From Entamoeba histolytica HM-1:IMSS (taxonomy: Eukaryota; Evosea; Mastigamoebida; Endamoebidae): 15,824 nucleotides of DNA. The stretch covers positions 1-15,824 of the forward strand of contig NW_001915091.1 of the NCBI RefSeq assembly GCF_000208925.1, in the 5' to 3' direction. The notes under the pieces are model-generated. The model had not been told where the DNA came from. It saw only the letters and a program-made list of their open reading frames with translations, and did not search any database. The position numbers and the translations under genes are program-made. Every line of letters starts with the position of its first letter. Positions within the stretch are counted from its first letter, which is position 1. Shown piece by piece: positions 7,172-15,824 of this stretch.

Positions 7172-8314
7172 ATGTCAGCAACACAACGAATTGAATTAAA
7201 AGGAAATAATATTATGTTTAATTTCAATTCGTTTAAAGAACAAGTGATGAAAGAATATGATTTAGGAAATTCTTTCAAAAAAGTTATTGAAAGAATTGAG
7301 GAATATGATGGAGAAGAAAAAGTTGAAGAATTAGAACGATCTTTAAGAGAAATTGATTCAATTTTGAAAGAAAAAAGAATTCGTATAGAAGCTGCTGAAA
7401 ATTATTTAAATTATATAAATGATTGTATTAGTGAAAGAAGAAAGGAGAAAGATGAACGACTAAATGAATTAAGAAAGGAAGTTTCTCTTCTCAAAGGAGA
7501 AGGTGGAATAAAAAGAAAAAAAAAAGACATTGAAGAACCAATAAAATTAAAAAGATTAAATTCAAATAATACTAAAAAAGAAAGAATAGAATCAAAAGAT
7601 GAGAATAGTATAAAAAATAAAACATTAATAAAAACTGAAAAAAGTAGTGAAAGAGAAGAAGATGAAGAAGATGAAGAATTTATATTAAATGAAAGAATGG
7701 TAAAAAAGTATGAAAAAATGTTTGAAGAAAATGAAGTTGAAACTATTAAAGATAATGTAAAATATTTAATGACATGGGTTGAAATGAATAAAATGAGAAT
7801 ACTCTATGATAGTGTTATTGATGGAAGTAATTATGAAGTAATTTTTGATAAAATTAAAAAAAAACCCAATATCTATGTTATTATTATTGATAATAATGAT
7901 AATGTATTTGGTGGATTTATTTCTCATTCTATTAAAGTATTATCAGAAAAAGAAGAAGAAAATATTGATATTATTGAAGATAATAACCATTTTGTCTTTT
8001 GTTTATATCCATCAAATGATGAAAGAACAACAATGAGATGGATTCCTAAAGATTATGAAGAAGATGAAGAACAAACAGAAGATATTGATTTATTAAGTTA
8101 TGGTGGAGATATTAAGATTTGGAGTAAAAATGAATTTATTATTTCTATAGGTAATTTTTATCGAGGATGGATTGACATTGCTTCAATAGGAGAGAATTGT
8201 AGTTATAATCATTCATTGTATATGGTATATCAAGGTATGAATCAATCATGTTGTAATGGTGATGGAACACCCTTTTCTGCTGAAAGAATTTTAATTGTTC
8301 AAATGGGTAAATGA
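7172..8314 (+). CDS. coiled-coil TLDc-domain protein
   Basis: The 380-residue product starts with a helical, highly charged region (about 20-110) with coiled-coil heptad character. A basic and then acidic disordered linker follows: KRKKK at 114-118, a possible nuclear signal, and EEDEEDEE at 162-169. A C-terminal TLDc-like domain spans about 195-378. Its marks are MRILYDSVIDGSNYEVIF (208-225), a hydrophobic strand followed by NVFGGFISHS (244-253), FVFCLY (274-279) and the ending ERILIVQM (371-378). This layout is typical of the many Entamoeba TLD proteins. Elsewhere TLDc proteins (Oxr1, NCOA7, mEAK7) bind V-ATPase or act in oxidative-stress protection; the role in Entamoeba is unknown. A TGA lies in frame just upstream, so 7172 is the natural start. 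It converges on the Rav1/DMXL-like gene. Confidence 0.85.
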   Translation: MSATQRIELKGNNIMFNFNSFKEQVMKEYDLGNSFKKVIERIEEYDGEEKVEELERSLREIDSILKEKRIRIEAAENYLNYINDCISERRKEKDERLNELRKEVSLLKGEGGIKRKKKDIEEPIKLKRLNSNNTKKERIESKDENSIKNKTLIKTEKSSEREEDEEDEEFILNERMVKKYEKMFEENEVETIKDNVKYLMTWVEMNKMRILYDSVIDGSNYEVIFDKIKKKPNIYVIIIDNNDNVFGGFISHSIKVLSEKEEENIDIIEDNNHFVFCLYPSNDERTTMRWIPKDYEEDEEQTEDIDLLSYGGDIKIWSKNEFIISIGNFYRGWIDIASIGENCSYNHSLYMVYQGMNQSCCNGDGTPFSAERILIVQMGK

Positions 8315-8650
8315 TTGATGTTTATGTTTTTTTGTTTTGTTTTTTTATTTTAGATTAGTTTTAACAATAAAAAAAGTAACTTTTTCACCCCTAACAGCCA
8401 AACACTATTCTATTAATGTTGGATAGTAGAATGAATTTTATTCTATGGCACGTTTGTAACTTTTTCTCTTTAAAGAAGAAAAGCATATGCTTTAATGCCA
8501 ATAACTAATTTAAATGAAATAATAAATTTAATACAAATAAATAAAAACAAAAAATAAAAATTATGGTTATTATTCTTTTATTATTATAATAAAAATTATT
8601 AAATATGTTAAAATAACAAACTAAATAAATTGAAAGAAATAGAGTTATGT
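8315..8650. other. convergent intergenic region with repeats, dyads and URE3-like motifs
   Basis: This 336-bp spacer lies between two 3' ends. Up to about 8370 it is a T-rich 3' UTR, and 8500-8640 is almost pure AT. In between lies a less AT-rich island. It holds GTAACTTTTTC twice (8376-8386 and 8456-8466). ATTCTA/TAGAAT elements at 8407-8412, 8427-8432 and 8440-8445 can form two competing hairpins. CAAAC (8399-8403) can pair with GTTTG (8452-8456). The 14-bp palindrome AAAGCATATGCTTT is at 8480-8493. A 30-codon ORF occupies 8416-8508 (+). No known RNA family was recognised. Confidence 0.6.
8406..8414 (+). promoter_or_regulatory. URE3-like motif TATTCTATT
   Basis: The nonamer is identical to the URE3 element bound by the calcium-responsive factor URE3-BP in E. 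histolytica promoters. A second copy, TATTCTATG, which differs only at the last base, is at 8439-8447. Both lie between convergent 3' ends rather than in a promoter, so they may be chance or may mark an unannotated transcript. Confidence 0.35.
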
Positions 8651-11600
8651 TTATTGGAAATAAATTAAAGAACGTTGAATCAAACTTCCATCACTAGAGC
8701 AAGAATATAATTCTGGTTGTGAATTTTTATCAAACCATACAACTCCTAACTTATTTACTGCATGATAATTTGAGCTTGTTAAAAGTTTAAATAATTTTCC
8801 ACCTCTTGGAGTATTTTCATGTTTTCCTATTTCTTCATTTTGTTCTAAATCAGGAAGATGACTCATTAATATTCTTCCATCACATAATCCAACAAATAAA
8901 ACAAGTGAATATGTATCAACTGCAACCGCACAAACTCCTTTTTCATATTTTTTCTGATTAAAAACTCTTCCAGTTTGTAAATCAACAAATTTAATTCCAT
9001 CATTATCTGATATAATAACACTTCCAAATCGTTGTACAAGACACATAGCATTTACAACTCCAACAACTGTTCTAGTAACAACAGTATTTGATTCTAATAA
9101 ATTACCAATAACAACTTCTCCTTTTACTCCATTATTTCCAGCTGCAACAAAAAACATACTTTCACCGATAAAACAAGCATCCACACCATGAATAAATATA
9201 CGTTCACTAAAGATCATTGTAATTTCATTTACTGTAAATCTATAAACAGCAACATATCCCATTGCATCACTAACAATAAATTTAGTTCCTGCATTATTCC
9301 ATTTAACACTTTTAATTCCAAATCCTTTTGGTCCATTTCCATTTAAACTTGGGGAAATATTATTATGAATTGCTGTTTGTTGAATAGCTTCATCTTGAGA
9401 ATATTTAAATATTAAAATTAATCCATCTTCTGTTCCAACAACAAAATAAGGATGATTTGGATTAGCATCCATACAATTTCCAATAAATTGAGTTACTTTT
9501 ACTGCTTTTTTTGTTTGAGGATGCATTCCATAAAAACAAAATTGAATATCATTATGAACACCTTTAAACTTTGCTAATCTTTTTATTCCATCTTTAGTTG
9601 AATAAATAACAAAATTATTATCATATGAACAACAATATGAATAAACAGGAGGAGTATCAATCATTAAAGTATTTTTGGATTGAGGAACATTAATTTGTGG
9701 TTCAACTTCTTTAACATATGAAGGAAGACTAGTAGAATTAAAAACAGAATTCATTGTATTTCGTACAACATCAGCACGATTATTTTTAAAATAATTATAT
9801 AACATTTTCATTGATTTATTATCTTGACAAGCATTTTCTGCATATTCAATTGCTTGTTTAGAAAATATTCTAAATGAAAATTCAGTTGGTGCTTCTTCTA
9901 AAAGTTTTGTAGGAGTTAAATAACTTGTATAACTAACTAAACTCTCTTTCCATTTTTTTAACATTAAATCAGTTTTTACACATCCAACTTCTTTAAGTAA
10001 TTCAGAAAGTAATGGAATAGTAAATAACATTAATAAACCAGTTACAAATTGTTCTGAATCACTCATTTCTTGATTTTCTTCTTGTTCATCATTAATACAT
10101 TCTTTTAGAATAGAACAAACACTATTTAATGTTCTATCTTTTGTAGAAATTAATTTAAATACTAAATCATAATTTTTAATTCTTCCAGATACAACAAATA
10201 TTAATATTACCATTAAACTAACAAATTCTTTTGGAATTTGTAATTGTTTATTTAAATGAGTAACAAATACATGATGTGCTTCTGAATATAAATGAGATAA
10301 TGCATTTAATGAATGAACTGGTGGAAATACTCTTGAAATTAAATATAAATAAAGTGGTTCTTCTGCTTTTTTAATAAATTGCATTCCAAGACAATTTGAT
10401 GTTGCCATTTTTGGTGAAATACTATTTGATAATTTTGGTAAGACTTGTTTTTTAACTAATGGTGTTTTTGGTTCTGGTGAAAGAAGAGTATTTGGTGAAA
10501 TGATACTTCGTTGTTTAATTGGAATTGGAATTTTAATATCATCATTTTGAGGTTTTTTTGGAATAGAATAATTCATTCCTTGATCAACAAATGAAGAAAC
10601 AAAAGGAGAATCTTGAAGAGAATTATTAATTTTAACTTCTTGTTCATTAAGACAAGAAGAAATACATAATACATCAATAGAATCTGTTAATGTACAAATA
10701 TCATAAAATGTAGTTATAACAGATTCTTTTTCAATGCCAAAATTATTTAAAAATGGTACTATTCTATTTACTACAAAATTTTGAAGTATTGGATCTTTTT
10801 CAAATGATTTTGAAAGTAATACAAATCGATGAATCAAATGTTCTGCAATTGTTTGAGCAATAATTTTCATTGAACTAATATCTAAATCACCAATTAATTT
10901 TGGGAAACATTGATTAATTGAAATTTCTTTTTTCTTTTCTTCAACTATTGGTGCACTATTACTCATAAAATCATCAAACCAATCATCATTTGATGTATTT
11001 GATATTGAAACATTTTTTGTTGAAACTGTTGAATTAGAAAGACATGAAGTATGATCAAATTGTGCATCAAGAAAATGATAAGCAAGAGGAGAACATCTAT
11101 TTCTTAAATATAAATGAATATTTCTTCTCATAAAGTTAAATGAAGAATGTTCAATTTCATTAACACCATACATTTGTTTTAATAATCCATCACTTTTAAA
11201 ATATTCTAATAAATAAAAAAGTGTTGGTTCTTCTTTCATTAATATTAAAGATTTAATAGCATTTTGATATTCTTTTAATTGAATATAACAAAAGAATTGA
11301 CCAACAATATCATTTCTTTTAATTACTTCAGGTAATAAAACATTTCTTAACGTTGTTTCAAAATCTGAACTACATATTTTTGCAATTATAAAACCAAGTC
11401 CAATATTATTTAATTTATCAAATGAAATTTGAATTGCTTCAGTAATTGCTCCACCAATTAAGAAAAATGCAATTGATAAAATATATTTATGTTGACTATT
11501 TAATACATATGCATTTTTAATAGCTGCTATTTTATTTCTTTCATTATTAAAGTCTTTCATTAAAAAATCATTAATTTTCATTTCTTTATTTAATCTATAT

Positions 11601-14350
11601 AATGCTGCAAGAGCAGGAATTCTTCCTAATAAAATATATATAATTGCAACATCATTTGGATCTTTCTTTTTCATATATTCAATTTTTGCTATATTTGATA
11701 ACATATCTTTTAATAATTCTGGTTTATTTAACATCCAATATCCAATTCCTCTTTCAATTGCTCCATTTAAATCAACTTGTATTATTTCTAATTCTCTTTT
11801 TAATGATTCTTTTGCTTCTGAATGATATGCCCAAATAAAATCAATTGGTGTCATAATTCTTCCACAAATTTTATTTAATAAACAGTCTAATTTAAATGAA
11901 ATGAAATAATTCTTTCCACATTCATCAAGTCCTTCCATTGAATTAATTATTTTTAATGCTTCACAAATAGCAGCAATACATGCTTGTTCAGATGTAGTAA
12001 TTGAAGTATCTCTCATTTGTTGTAATAATTCAATAATTTCTGAATATAATTTTTGTGGTTCTTTTTGATAACTATCATTTGAGTTATATATTTCATAAAC
12101 ATCATCATAAATTAATGGAAATGGTTGTGATTTTTTCATAATTTCTAAGTAAACAGATAATATAATTTCAACTTGTTTAAATGATCCAGCAAATAATAAT
12201 TGTAATAAACATCTTGGATGATATAATGAATAACTTTGTTGAGGTTCAATACATTGAATAATTCTTTGAATATTTTGTTCCCATTTACTATAAATAAGAA
12301 TTTTTTTTCCTATTGCAACAATAGTAGTACCTTCTTTTGTTATTCCTATTGCTCCTATTTTTTCACTAAATTGAATAGAATCTAATAATTCATATCCAGA
12401 ATTATATGTTCTAATATTTGCAATTGTTGATGGTACCCACCATTCAAGAACATTTTTCTTTCCAATTGAAACATCAATATATCCTGATCTTTGTTGACAA
12501 ATAACAATATCATTAGATGAATCACCTAATGTTGCTTCTAATTCATAATGTTCTGATGCTTCTTTTTGATAAATACTTATTTTACAATTATTAATAACAC
12601 AAATCCTTAATTGAGAATGTGAATATATTTTACCTTCAATTGGTAATGGAATAGCAACTGGTTTATCTATTTTAGAATAATAATTACCTTCATTTGTTCC
12701 AATAAAAATAATTCCTCCTTCATTTCCATTAATATTTATAACTCCTTTTACTCTAATTGTTCCTTTCATTAACATTTTACCATTATATGAATACATAAGT
12801 ATACCTTGTTGAGATCCAATACAAATAATATTTTGAATACAACAAATACATGTTGATTCAAATGGAATTGTAAAATTATCAACTTCTTCTGGTGTATCAG
12901 TTTGATTTATTTGATAAACTATTCCATCTTTTCCATTAACTCCAATAATATAATTTTGAATAAAACAATACTTTTTATAAGGTTTTAATATTCCAATTAA
13001 TTTAAGATATGCTCCAAGATATTGTTGTACACCACCAATTAACCATAAAATAGTTTCATTTTTTGAAATAGAAAGAAAATATTGTTGTGTTTGATGAACA
13101 ATAATTGTTTCTATTGGAGCAGTATGTCCTGCTATAACTAATGGTGATGGTTCTTTAAATGTTTTAGGTAATTCATCATCTTCTTTTTTTAATGAAAATA
13201 ATGAATATTTCCCTTCTGCTCTACAACATAATGATATTTTTGTTGGTTTTGCACAACCTCTAAGTGATTCTGTACACATAGGAATGAATGAATTGATTTT
13301 ATTAAAATTAAATGTTTTATAATAATTATCAGGTAACACAACTGGTTCAGAAAAATCAATAATTGGAGTTCCTTGAGGAGTAAAAGAGACAGTTATTATA
13401 ATAATTTTTGTTCCATCAAATTGAATTAAATAATCAGGTGAAAATTGTCGTGGGATATCTATTTTTGGAAGTAATCTTTGACATAATGATGCACTATGAA
13501 ATCCACTTAATGATGTTGATTCACTTGGTTTAGGAATTGGAAAATATGGATTATGTAATTTATGATGATAATAAATCCATGATACTAATCCATCCGATGC
13601 TGGAATATATAATCCAGTAAAACATAATAAAGAAAATGATTCACTTTGAATTGATGATGGATTATCATACCATAATGTAGTTGATTGTTCATCACAAATA
13701 ATAAGTAATGCAGGTGATCCTTGTGTCCAATTTCTTCTCCAAGTAGCATATTTAACTTTACCATTTGTTTTAATATATTGTACTACAACTTTATTTGTTT
13801 CACGAATATATCTCCAAACTTTAACAAAATTTTTATCACCCCAAGTAGTAAAATGAATACCATCAATACAAGTAGAAAGATGTTTTTGATGAACAATAGG
13901 AATAGAAAAGATTTGATCAGATTCTCTTTTTTTAATTTCATAAATTTGAAGAAATATACCTATTGCAATAAAATATTCTTTATTCTCTTCATTTTCAATA
14001 TTTAAAAAATTGACTGAATCAACTTGTATGTTTTGTCTTGAATATTCTTGATATGATGGTGGTTGAAATAATGTTCTTGTATTTTCTGGATGATAAATAA
14101 TAACTACATCTTTAGTTGAAACAATAAGCGTTCCTTTAGGTGAAAAAGAGAATGAAATTGGTGGAGAATCAAAAACAAGTTCTTGAAATACTCGTAAATT
14201 ATCAGCATTTACTATTAAAATAGAATTATCATTAATATATGCAATCATATGAAATTGTTTATATTCACCCCATTTCCATTTAGCAGTATCATTAATCATT
14301 CCTGAATTTATATAAGAAGGATTTAAATGTTTTATTTCTTTCATAACCAA
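8651..14350 (-). CDS. Rav1/DMXL/Rabconnectin-3 alpha-like WD protein (V-ATPase assembly factor)
   Basis: The 1899-residue single-exon protein has N-terminal WD-type propellers (about 15-600; GHTAPIETI near 408 is a typical repeat start). A long helical Rav1 C-terminal-type region follows (about 690-1110). It carries the family signature: GYWMLNKPELL near 870, KKKDPNDVAIIYILLGR, LYRLNKEMKINDFL, NERNKIAAIKNAYVL and AFFLIGGAITEAI near 957-969. A low-complexity middle and further helices follow, then a third WD set at about 1565-1899 ending SCSSDGSLIQRSL. Rav1 in the yeast RAVE complex and DMXL2 in animals promote assembly of the V1 and Vo parts of the V-ATPase on endosomes and vacuoles; the same job here is inference. 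The C-terminal propeller recalls the animal DMXL type rather than yeast Rav1. It is shorter than DMXL2 (about 3000) and longer than Rav1 (about 1360). TLDc genes flank it on both sides. Confidence 0.88.
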   Translation of the reverse strand: MVMKEIKHLNPSYINSGMINDTAKWKWGEYKQFHMIAYINDNSILIVNADNLRVFQELVFDSPPISFSFSPKGTLIVSTKDVVIIYHPENTRTLFQPPSYQEYSRQNIQVDSVNFLNIENEENKEYFIAIGIFLQIYEIKKRESDQIFSIPIVHQKHLSTCIDGIHFTTWGDKNFVKVWRYIRETNKVVVQYIKTNGKVKYATWRRNWTQGSPALLIICDEQSTTLWYDNPSSIQSESFSLLCFTGLYIPASDGLVSWIYYHHKLHNPYFPIPKPSESTSLSGFHSASLCQRLLPKIDIPRQFSPDYLIQFDGTKIIIITVSFTPQGTPIIDFSEPVVLPDNYYKTFNFNKINSFIPMCTESLRGCAKPTKISLCCRAEGKYSLFSLKKEDDELPKTFKEPSPLVIAGHTAPIETIIVHQTQQYFLSISKNETILWLIGGVQQYLGAYLKLIGILKPYKKYCFIQNYIIGVNGKDGIVYQINQTDTPEEVDNFTIPFESTCICCIQNIICIGSQQGILMYSYNGKMLMKGTIRVKGVININGNEGGIIFIGTNEGNYYSKIDKPVAIPLPIEGKIYSHSQLRICVINNCKISIYQKEASEHYELEATLGDSSNDIVICQQRSGYIDVSIGKKNVLEWWVPSTIANIRTYNSGYELLDSIQFSEKIGAIGITKEGTTIVAIGKKILIYSKWEQNIQRIIQCIEPQQSYSLYHPRCLLQLLFAGSFKQVEIILSVYLEIMKKSQPFPLIYDDVYEIYNSNDSYQKEPQKLYSEIIELLQQMRDTSITTSEQACIAAICEALKIINSMEGLDECGKNYFISFKLDCLLNKICGRIMTPIDFIWAYHSEAKESLKRELEIIQVDLNGAIERGIGYWMLNKPELLKDMLSNIAKIEYMKKKDPNDVAIIYILLGRIPALAALYRLNKEMKINDFLMKDFNNERNKIAAIKNAYVLNSQHKYILSIAFFLIGGAITEAIQISFDKLNNIGLGFIIAKICSSDFETTLRNVLLPEVIKRNDIVGQFFCYIQLKEYQNAIKSLILMKEEPTLFYLLEYFKSDGLLKQMYGVNEIEHSSFNFMRRNIHLYLRNRCSPLAYHFLDAQFDHTSCLSNSTVSTKNVSISNTSNDDWFDDFMSNSAPIVEEKKKEISINQCFPKLIGDLDISSMKIIAQTIAEHLIHRFVLLSKSFEKDPILQNFVVNRIVPFLNNFGIEKESVITTFYDICTLTDSIDVLCISSCLNEQEVKINNSLQDSPFVSSFVDQGMNYSIPKKPQNDDIKIPIPIKQRSIISPNTLLSPEPKTPLVKKQVLPKLSNSISPKMATSNCLGMQFIKKAEEPLYLYLISRVFPPVHSLNALSHLYSEAHHVFVTHLNKQLQIPKEFVSLMVILIFVVSGRIKNYDLVFKLISTKDRTLNSVCSILKECINDEQEENQEMSDSEQFVTGLLMLFTIPLLSELLKEVGCVKTDLMLKKWKESLVSYTSYLTPTKLLEEAPTEFSFRIFSKQAIEYAENACQDNKSMKMLYNYFKNNRADVVRNTMNSVFNSTSLPSYVKEVEPQINVPQSKNTLMIDTPPVYSYCCSYDNNFVIYSTKDGIKRLAKFKGVHNDIQFCFYGMHPQTKKAVKVTQFIGNCMDANPNHPYFVVGTEDGLILIFKYSQDEAIQQTAIHNNISPSLNGNGPKGFGIKSVKWNNAGTKFIVSDAMGYVAVYRFTVNEITMIFSERIFIHGVDACFIGESMFFVAAGNNGVKGEVVIGNLLESNTVVTRTVVGVVNAMCLVQRFGSVIISDNDGIKFVDLQTGRVFNQKKYEKGVCAVAVDTYSLVLFVGLCDGRILMSHLPDLEQNEEIGKHENTPRGGKLFKLLTSSNYHAVNKLGVVWFDKNSQPELYSCSSDGSLIQRSLIYFQ

Positions 14351-14460
14351 ATTTATTATTTTAAGTTCATTTTTTCTTCTTCTTTTTTTTTATTTTACTT
14401 TCATTTCTCAACTTTAACAAAAACAATAAAAACTCTGAAAATAATGAAAAAATTAATTAT
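14351..14460. other. spacer between second TLDc gene and Rav1-like gene
   Basis: This 110-bp AT-rich spacer holds the 3' end of the upstream TLDc gene and the promoter of the Rav1-like gene. Apart from the GAAC box at 14364-14371 I see a purine-rich run (minus strand, 14370-14392) and no gene. Confidence 0.4.
14364..14371 (-). promoter_or_regulatory. GAAC core promoter element AATGAACT
   Basis: The minus strand reads AATGAACT, an exact match to the Entamoeba GAAC element, ending 13 bp before the ATG at 14350. The position suits a short 5' UTR only if transcription starts at or just after it, which is compatible with the variable placement described for this element. It supports 14350 as the real start. 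Confidence 0.5.
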
Positions 14461-15810
14461 TCATATATCAAATGAAATACTTATTATTCTATCAGCTTTA
14501 AATGGTGATTTGGGAATACAAGAACTAATTGCAGTTTGTTGATATACATTATTTGTAATTAATTCAATTTCATTATGCAAACAGTCAATTGGGGGTGAAC
14601 AAATAACCATTGAACCAAATTTAAATTTAATTTCAAATAATTTATTTCTTTCAGTTGAATTATAATAACCAAAGAGAGCCAATTTATTTATTCCCATTGA
14701 ATTAATATCAAATTTCTTATATTCAGAAATTTTTGGTGATGTAATAGAAAATAGAAAATCTGATATTCCAAAAATTGAACCACTTGGAATAAGTTGACTA
14801 TGATAATATACTCCAAATAAATATTCACCATAACATATAAATATTGCTAATCTTTTTTTATATTTACATCTTTCAAAAAAAGTTTGTGATGGAAATAAAT
14901 TTGTATCTTTAAGTTTATCTGAATCAAATAATATTTTATATGAACTTTTGCCAGTACATTCTTTAAAAAAAGAGATAGACTTGTGTATATTATTTAATAC
15001 TTTATCACTTGTTTCTAATAATGGAATAGATTTATATAAATCATTTTGTGATTTATGTTTAGTTATATCTGATTTTGATACTTCTGTATTTACTGTAGAA
15101 TTAGTTAAAAATTGAGGATAAGAAGGTTGTAATGGTTGATGAAAATAAAGAGCTTCAGAATAAAATAAATGATTAGAAGAATGAAATTGACTTTCATTTT
15201 GAAACATAGTATTACAAGAGAGTGGAATTCGACTATCTTCTACTTCTTGTTGAAAATCAGAAGGTGAATATGAAAGTGATTCAGAGAATGTATTAGTATA
15301 TAACCTATTTCTTTGTTCACTGATTGTTGAAATTCTTGAATTAGTATTATTTAGTATTGTTTTAGATGGTTTAATATCATTTTTATGTTTAATTGAAGGA
15401 TTTTCTTTAATTCCAATTGAAAGTGGGTTTTCAGTAGGACGTTTTATTTGATACGTTTGGTTAGTTATTTCATGTTTACTTTGAGTTGGAGGTAATTTAT
15501 CTTGTTGATTTTCAAATGTTTGTGTAACTGAATGAATAGAATTATTTTGATGTAGTGTTTCATGTTGTTGTGTTTGAATTTGATGAAATTGGGTTTTCAA
15601 ATTGATAAGTTGAGACTGTATTTCTTTAATTTCATTATTTGTTTGAGTAAGTTGAATTTGAAATGAGGGTTGTTGATGATATGATAATTTTTGTTGAATC
15701 TTTTTATTCATTTCATCTTGAAAACGAATAAATAATTCTTTCAAGAGAGAACATGGTATAATTTCATTTGGGTATAATAAAATTCCAAATAAGTCAATAG
15801 TTTCAGTCAT
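14461..15810 (-). CDS. Gln/Asn-rich coiled-coil protein with TLDc-like domain
   Basis: The 449-residue product has an N-terminal helix with coiled-coil character (about 18-90: SLLKELFIRF, then Gln-rich heptads). A long Ser/Asn/Gln-rich disordered stretch follows (about 91-265), then a TLDc-like domain (about 270-449). TLDc marks are SYKILFDSDKLKD (290-302), KKRLAIFICYGEYLFGVYYHS (from 318), SDFLFSI (350-356), and INKLALFGYY. It shares its layout but little sequence with the TLDc protein at 7172-8314. The frame stays open from the ATG at 15810 to the window edge (14 bp), so a longer N-terminus cannot be excluded. It is followed by the Rav1-like gene on the same strand, 110 bp away. A role at the V-ATPase is possible by family only. 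Confidence 0.78.
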   Translation of the reverse strand: MTETIDLFGILLYPNEIIPCSLLKELFIRFQDEMNKKIQQKLSYHQQPSFQIQLTQTNNEIKEIQSQLINLKTQFHQIQTQQHETLHQNNSIHSVTQTFENQQDKLPPTQSKHEITNQTYQIKRPTENPLSIGIKENPSIKHKNDIKPSKTILNNTNSRISTISEQRNRLYTNTFSESLSYSPSDFQQEVEDSRIPLSCNTMFQNESQFHSSNHLFYSEALYFHQPLQPSYPQFLTNSTVNTEVSKSDITKHKSQNDLYKSIPLLETSDKVLNNIHKSISFFKECTGKSSYKILFDSDKLKDTNLFPSQTFFERCKYKKRLAIFICYGEYLFGVYYHSQLIPSGSIFGISDFLFSITSPKISEYKKFDINSMGINKLALFGYYNSTERNKLFEIKFKFGSMVICSPPIDCLHNEIELITNNVYQQTAISSCIPKSPFKADRIISISFDI

Positions 15811-15824
15811 ACAACTCTTTATTT

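Noticed and set aside
7069..7278. 69-residue minus-strand ORF in the divergent spacer
   Set aside because: It is antisense to the TLDc start and is a Phe/Leu-rich by-product of A-rich DNA.
8500..8640. possible LINE/SINE remnant or poly(A) tail in the AT-only stretch
   Set aside because: It is simple AT-rich sequence without target-site duplications or recognisable element sequence.
11644..11838. 64-residue Leu-rich plus-strand ORF resembling membrane helices
   Set aside because: It is antisense to the most conserved part of the Rav1 core; Leu/Ile runs come from complementing Lys/Asn/Glu codons.
13721..14005. 94-residue plus-strand ORF
   Set aside because: It is antisense to the N-terminal WD region, with Ile/Asn/Phe-rich low complexity and no promoter.
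14327..14542. 71-residue plus-strand ORF spanning the gap between two minus-strand genes
   Set aside because: It overlaps the start of one gene and the conserved TLDc end of the other; the peptide is Phe/Ile-rich and unlike any family.

Overview
The window is nuclear DNA from an amoebozoan parasite, almost certainly Entamoeba, most likely the E. histolytica / E. dispar / E. nuttalli group. It is extremely AT-rich with strongly AT-biased codons, and genes sit about 60-340 bp apart. The one clear intron is tiny (53 bp) with the Entamoeba-type ends GTTTGT...TAG. The gene content also fits: a transmembrane receptor-like kinase of the TMK family, a C2-domain kinase, and two TLD-type (TLDc) proteins. 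No rRNA, tRNA, transposon or CRISPR was recognised. Species assignment is inference; I could not search.

Layout, left to right. At 1-134 is the open 3' end of a cyclin-like reading frame. It overlaps, in another frame, a gene at 97-747 (+) that resembles a Rho/Ras GTPase with every nucleotide-binding motif degraded. Convergent to it, and tandem on the minus strand, are a secreted acid-sphingomyelinase-like phosphodiesterase (809-2136, two exons), a TMK receptor pseudokinase (2228-5347) and a C2 + CaMK-like Ser/Thr kinase (5492-6865). A 306-bp divergent spacer separates this block from a plus-strand coiled-coil TLDc protein (7172-8314). After a 336-bp convergent spacer with unexplained structure comes a very large minus-strand WD/Rav1-type protein of the DMXL/Rabconnectin-3 alpha/Rav1 family (8651-14350). 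Its upstream neighbour is a second TLDc protein (14461-15810).

Possible joint function. Rav1/DMXL proteins promote V-ATPase assembly, and TLDc proteins in yeast and mammals bind or disassemble V-ATPase. The right half therefore places a V-ATPase assembly factor between two members of a V-ATPase-modulating family. TLDc genes are numerous in Entamoeba, so this may be chance. The left half is a surface-sensing and signalling group in which two members (pseudo-GTPase, pseudokinase) appear to have lost catalysis.

The most unusual non-coding stretch is about 8376-8508, between two convergent genes. It has two URE3-like motifs, an exact 11-bp direct repeat 80 bp apart, competing hairpins, a 14-bp palindrome and a 30-codon ORF. 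I would check it first for a hidden transcript.
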